From: Tethya wilhelma
Lineage: Eukaryota > Porifera > Demospongiae > Tethyida > Tethyidae
Direction of reading: 5' to 3'
Assembly: GCA_964030475.1 (NCBI GenBank)
Contig: CAXIPT010000001.1
Location: forward strand, 13,121,351-13,185,350
DNA: 64,000 bases
The notes under the pieces were generated by a model. It saw nothing but the letters and a program-made list of their open reading frames with translations, had not been told where the DNA came from and searched no databases. Shown here piece by piece: positions 60,167 through 64,000 of this stretch (the stretch's first letter is position 1; every line of letters begins with the position of its first letter). Made by a program: the position numbers and the translations under genes.

Positions 60167-60374
60167 CGTATAGCGGGAAATTTTCGTGGGGGAAAATTTT
60201 TGCGAATTTCGCGGTTTGGCAGCTTTCCGCGAAAATTTTCCCCCGCGAAATTTGTAAGGTATGTGGTCGTCACGTATAGTTGAGACGCAATCCACGAAAA
60301 TTTTCCCCGCGAATTTCTATTCAAGACGAAAACGCAAAAATTTTCCCCCACGAAAATTTCCCGCTATACGGTAT
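60167..60374. mobile_element. Short MITE with ACCGTATAGCGGGAAATTTT ends
   Basis: A 207-base element whose two ends are reverse complements over about 38 bases (ACCGTATAGCGGGAAATTTT, then CGTGGGGGAAAATTTT). Sub-terminal CGCGAAAATTTTCCCC units repeat inside. It is non-coding and strongly palindromic. Confidence 0.8.
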
Positions 60375-60599
60375 TATGCATGATAAGTAACTGAGTGAAC
60401 TTTAGTATCACTGTGTAACTAACTGTTCAAGTTTTACCTACCACTGGCAAGTAAATTTTCAGTTCAGTTCGAAAGTATACTGCATGAACTGAGTTCAAGT
60501 TCCCACTAAAGGGTGGCCCACAGTGACATCTTTCCTGCACTGAGGCCACTAGGATGATGCGTAGCTAGCCTGGAATAGACTAGGCTGTGCACCTAATCT

Positions 60600-60700
60600 G
60601 TAGCCTCGTTCCCAGACTCTCTCCCCGCGAATATTACGCCTATTTTTCAGCATAATTTTTAATATTCGCGGGGAGAGAGCCTGGGAACGAGGCTACTAGT
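60600..60700. mobile_element. 100-base perfect-hairpin MITE
   Basis: TAGCCTCGTTCCCAGACTCT and CCCCGCGAATATTA pair with TAATATTCGCGGGG and AGAGCCTGGGAACGAGGCTA across a loop of about 25 bases. No coding content. Confidence 0.75.
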
Positions 60701-60877
60701 CTTATACACAAATTATGTCATGCATGCGTGTTTAGTTTTGCATTCGAGCTACATCAGTGCGCCGAGGCTTGTGCACCAGCGGTGCTTTTATTATTATTAT
60801 CTTCGATATACACGCCACCAAAAGGCACAAAGGGGGAGCAAGGGGGATACAACAAACACATAACTAGGCCTTGGCAA

Positions 60878-61370
60878 ATTATTCCCGGAATAATTTGAGA
60901 ATAATAGGTACACATTGATTCTATGAGAATAATAGGCTGTACTTTGGGAATAATAGGTAAATTCTCATGCAGTGTTGTTGTAAAAATTTACATTGCTTAA
61001 AAATTAATGGAAAAAAACTGAACTACTGGGCACTTTTTGGGTCAAGATTAATAGCCAATAGAATTAAAATTGCTAATCTTTCTTAGAAAACTACATATGA
61101 TTATCTGCGATGATGCATTACAACAATTTTATTGAGAAAAAAATGAAAATTTACTAAATTGGGAGTATGAACTCTTGGAAAACACACCAAGGACTTTAAC
61201 TGTTGTTAAAATTGTTACTTGGTGAATTTACATTCTAAAATTATGTTTGTGTTTAAGAATAATACAAGAATAATAGGCTGGCTAAAAAGAATAATGGGCT
61301 CAAAGTTTGGGAATAAAAGAATAGAATAATAGGTAAACTTTTGAGAATAATTTGCCAGGGCCTACACATA
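60878..61370. mobile_element. MITE related to that at 40851
   Basis: Left end TAGGCCTTGGCAAATTATTC, right end GAATAATTTGCCAGGGCCTA, about 490 bases apart, with many AATAATAGG units inside. No reading frame of note. Confidence 0.65.
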
Positions 61371-61607
61371 ACAATTACTATAATGTACTGATAAGTTCCC
61401 GAAATTGAAAATCTCTAGAAGCATGATCCTCAAATCCATCAGAAAGGCTGATTGCAGCTCTTGCGGTAGCAAAATAGTATGGACTATTAGAAGCAAGTTT
61501 AGCCACAAAAACTTAACCACTCCTGTAACCAAATTGTTGTTGACCTTTACCTTGACGTTTAAACCAATTGACATTGCATACAGTCTCTAAATAATAGTTA
61601 GAGGACG

Positions 61608-61830
61608 ANCGTATAGCAGGTAAATTTTGGTGAGAATTAAATTTGGTGAATTGGCGAATTATTCTGCAAATTACCAAATTAAAAATCGCCAGTTTTATAT
61701 GCATCCATGCGTATGCGCATATAAACAATGCAGCATGCAGAATTAACTTGCCAAATTTAAAATCGCCAATCACGCTAAAATGCAAATTCGCTAAATTTTA
61801 AGCCCGCCAAATTCACCCACTATACTGTAG
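61608..61830. mobile_element. Diverged MITE-like inverted repeat
   Basis: GTATAGCAGGTAAATTTTGG at the left, and GCCAAATTCACCCACTATAC at the right, form weak inverted ends. Inner GGCGAATT/AAAATCGCCA units also pair. It is a distant relative of the element at 60167. An N lies at 61609, at its left edge. Confidence 0.45.
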
Positions 61831-62736
61831 CTTCTCTGTTGCAGTGGTATGGCCCACAAACACACAAACAACCACCCAGTACAAATTGCACAATCAGTAC
61901 CAATTAGAGCAGGGAGAAGAGAAGGCAACTTTGTGCCCTGTGTTAGCTTACATGGATTCAACGAGGTAGCTATATACACATGCTATACAGTTTATACAGA
62001 CTTGAAAGTTTGCACTGCTAGTCCAAACATTCCATTTGAAGAAGACCAAGCCAACAGAAATTAGACTTTAGACAAGCTATGATAATCTTCTCTAGTTCCA
62101 ACTGGCAAGCTGGCAAGTTCTAGGAGAGGGGAAAGGTTTTCCAGGAACGGTTTTCTGGGAACAGTTCTACTGTTGCTTTCACAAAAAGCAGCCTTGTGTA
62201 TGCTCAGATAATAATATACTTTTATACTTTCATTTATTCCACGAAGGCAGATTGAAACCAAAACCTGAACTATTGAAGAGCTTTCAAATTTGACACATTT
62301 TCGTGTCAATCCAGTGGCCTGAGTCAGTGTATAAGATGAGAAAAACAAAAAAAACTCTACTAAAAAAGTTTTTTTATTTTTTTAAAAATGATGTATGTCA
62401 GTAACAGAACAGAAGCACCAGTAGAAGAAGCTAGCTACAACTCAGGAGAGGGAGTCAGTGCCATTTATTACAATAGGATGTTGCTCTTGAAGCACTCAAT
62501 ATGTCAATCTCAACACTAGAAGGGTTTATATTTTGAGTAAAGGTTATCTTGCTTGCTCAGCATGAACACCTGCTGTACTGTCATGTTATGAGTACATGAA
62601 GTTAGCAGAAGAGGTTTCTTTGTGGAGTTGTTTCCATAACACGATAAACCAGTTTTACTGGATTAGGTTCCCACGGGGCACTTTGTGCATATATAGCTAG
62701 AAATATACATTTGTACAGAGAGAGAACTTGCATAAA

Positions 62737-62738
<2 letters not shown>
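61831..62738. other. Intergenic sequence without a recognised gene
   Basis: Only short open frames without homology signals on either strand. I see no exon, RNA gene or repeat that I can name. Confidence 0.35.

Positions 62739-62789
<51 letters not shown>
62739..62789. repeat. (TC)n microsatellite
   Basis: About 50 bases of CT dinucleotides directly left of Repeat A copy 4. Confidence 0.95.
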
Positions 62790-62791
<2 letters not shown>

Positions 62792-62854
62792 GCTCTGAAT
62801 TCTAAGGACGAAAAAATATGGCAATTGAGCCGAAATTCAGAGACTTGCCTTGTT

Positions 62855-63555
62855 TCATTGCTTTTTACCGCACTGCCCATTCCTACACTTCTCATTTTTA
62901 TAAAATTTTATTATACTTGTTCATTCACTTTTTTAAACACTAAGGTGCTCAATTGCATGGAAAGAATCATACAGCAGTCGCCAGAGACCAGTCAGTCTCT
63001 ACAACAGAAATCAGTGTGCATTTGATACGCATGCGCATTATATGCATGCAACCACGTGTTCTATTGACGACCTTTGCCTACGTAAAAGGCTAACTAAATT
63101 GACGACCTTTACCTACATCAAAAGGCTAAATAAAAGTACAGTATTTTATATCGAGAGTTTCAAAGCTGCCTAGATTTTGTTTGCTGCCTTTTCGCCAGCA
63201 AACGAGTCCAAAAGGACGTACTTTGCATCAAATGAAGTCCCACTATATGGTCAAAGTTGGCTCAATGCCTTTTGTTTGTTTGGAAATCGCGTTCAAGTAA
63301 GTCAGTTAGGAAGGAAGGAAGGGGAGAACAAAATTGCACTCTTGTGGCTTCTCGCCAGCGCTCTCTCCAGAGTGCTCTAGACTCTTTCTGCCAGTTTTCT
63401 TGGTTAATACAGTAAGTAAACTGTCTGTGGGAGGCTATTAAATGCATTTGAAGGCTTAGCTTTCTTTCCTTGAAAGTTTACAAGCATGAACTTTTTGTAT
63501 TGTGTCAATGGGACAGTCGGCCCATTCCTACTATACGTACTACCGTACGTATGAT
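62855..63555 (+). repeat. Repeat A, copy 4
   Basis: CTTTTTACCGCACTGCCCAT at the left and TACTACCGTACGTATGAT at the right. It contains TACGCATGCGCA (63026), CCACGTG, two GACGACCTTTG units, an open frame MFAAFSPANESKRTYFASNE continuing to QSWLNAFCLFGNRVQ, and CAAGTAAGT. This copy keeps the longest open frame of the four. Confidence 0.75.
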
Positions 63556-63867
63556 AAAACGATCTGCATGCATGGAATTATCTACCCTGTATACTAACTT
63601 GTATTCTATATATTGATGACCTTTACCTACAACATGCATGATTGTTCACTCATGCATATCCCTCTGAGCAAAGATTGAAGCCTCAAAGCAAGCTTAAGAT
63701 TCAGGGTGACTTTCTTCAATGGTTCTTGGTTATGTATCTACTACTATGTCTTATAAACACCTAGGAATTGCCAAATGTATGGCTTCGTGCGGTCATAAAT
63801 AATTAACTCCTACAATCTTGTATTTCCATCATGTTACCAATAATTATTACTATTCTCAAAGATCAAG

Positions 63868-63981
63868 TCAGTGTCTCCCATGGTAACCATGAAAGTGTGA
63901 TTCATGGACCACAACATTGCTCTTCTTGATGTCTGACAAGCTAGCACATCCAGACAACTGCATGGCCAGTTTCAACTCATC
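63868..63981 (-). pseudogene. Inverted second copy of the last hydroxyacid oxidase exon
   Basis: This 114-base exon, with acceptor TTGCAG, encodes [20 protein letters not shown] to ESHFHGYHGRH then TGA. It differs from 48588-48701 by a few substitutions (R to K, Y-R to F-H). The 3' flank down to about 63580 also matches 48702-48920, and homology stops at the end of Repeat A copy 4. The rest of this gene lies beyond the window edge, so it may be an intact paralogue, a fragment or an allelic copy placed twice. Confidence 0.75.
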
Positions 63982-64000
63982 CTGCAAGAATTGTACAATG

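Noticed and set aside
59768..60295. Cys-rich 175-residue frame on the minus strand, resembling a keratin-associated or toxin-like protein
   Set aside because: It is a translation of the CAG/CACACAG minisatellite and the MITE next to it, with overlapping frames equally open.

Overview
The window is animal nuclear DNA and most resembles a demosponge such as Amphimedon queenslandica (inference). The genes have short introns of roughly 50-1000 bases with GT-AG ends, the DNA is AT-rich, and simple repeats and non-autonomous transposons are common. The core is a cluster of receptor tyrosine kinases (RTKs) and kinase-less relatives, of the kind known to be massively expanded in sponges. Ten isolated N characters mark probable assembly joins, and several of them fall exactly where genes break.

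Layout. 0.1-2.4 kb (-): intronless class C (GABA-B-like) GPCR. 2.8-3.2 kb (+): orphan 3' end of an RTK. 3.7-8.9 kb (+): RTK-A, with two copies of a shared ectodomain, five sushi domains, a TM and the kinase N-lobe; the matching rest of its kinase lies at 15.2-16.4 kb beyond repeats, a WD40 scrap, a minus-strand kinase-less receptor (12.6-13.7 kb) and a Ty3/gypsy remnant. 16.6-22.4 kb (+): RTK-B, complete, 17 exons. 24.2-29.6 kb (+): RTK-C, complete, 14 exons. 29.8-38.6 kb (+): three related genes, RTK-D (kinase-less, two alternative last exons), RTK-E (cut short by a chimeric junction) and RTK-F (cut by a repeat), plus a decayed copy of D. 39.3-40.2 kb (-): pseudogene of the RTK-C ectodomain. 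42.0-45.2 kb (-): adhesion GPCR. 46.3-54.9 kb (-): RTK-G, whose exons are out of order around a hydroxyacid oxidase gene (47.8-48.7 kb, +). 55.9-59.7 kb (-): a decayed LINE with a SAND domain. 59.9-64 kb: MITEs, simple repeats, a dispersed repeat and an inverted copy of the last hydroxyacid oxidase exon.

How they work together. Nearly all receptors share an ectodomain of about 160-190 residues that I do not recognise from a named family. Its markers are P-x-M-x-F-x-C, a Q-V/I/T-W-R/Q core and a G-D-V/I-hydrophobic-G motif; the RTK-B version is divergent. It is linked through a Pro/Thr/Ser-rich stalk and one TM helix to a tail carrying NPxY and YxxP tyrosines. The kinase-bearing members add a conserved juxtamembrane block, a Tyr kinase domain split by identical introns and a C-tail ending in LYxxLQ. 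Summed exon lengths of RTK-A, B, C, D and G are all exact multiples of three in my models (1277, 1043, 902, 359/394 and 872 aa). This supports the exon assignments even across the apparent breaks in A and G. Kinase-less members with the same ectodomain suggest a receptor network in which catalytic and non-catalytic or secreted partners could share ligands; that last step is inference.
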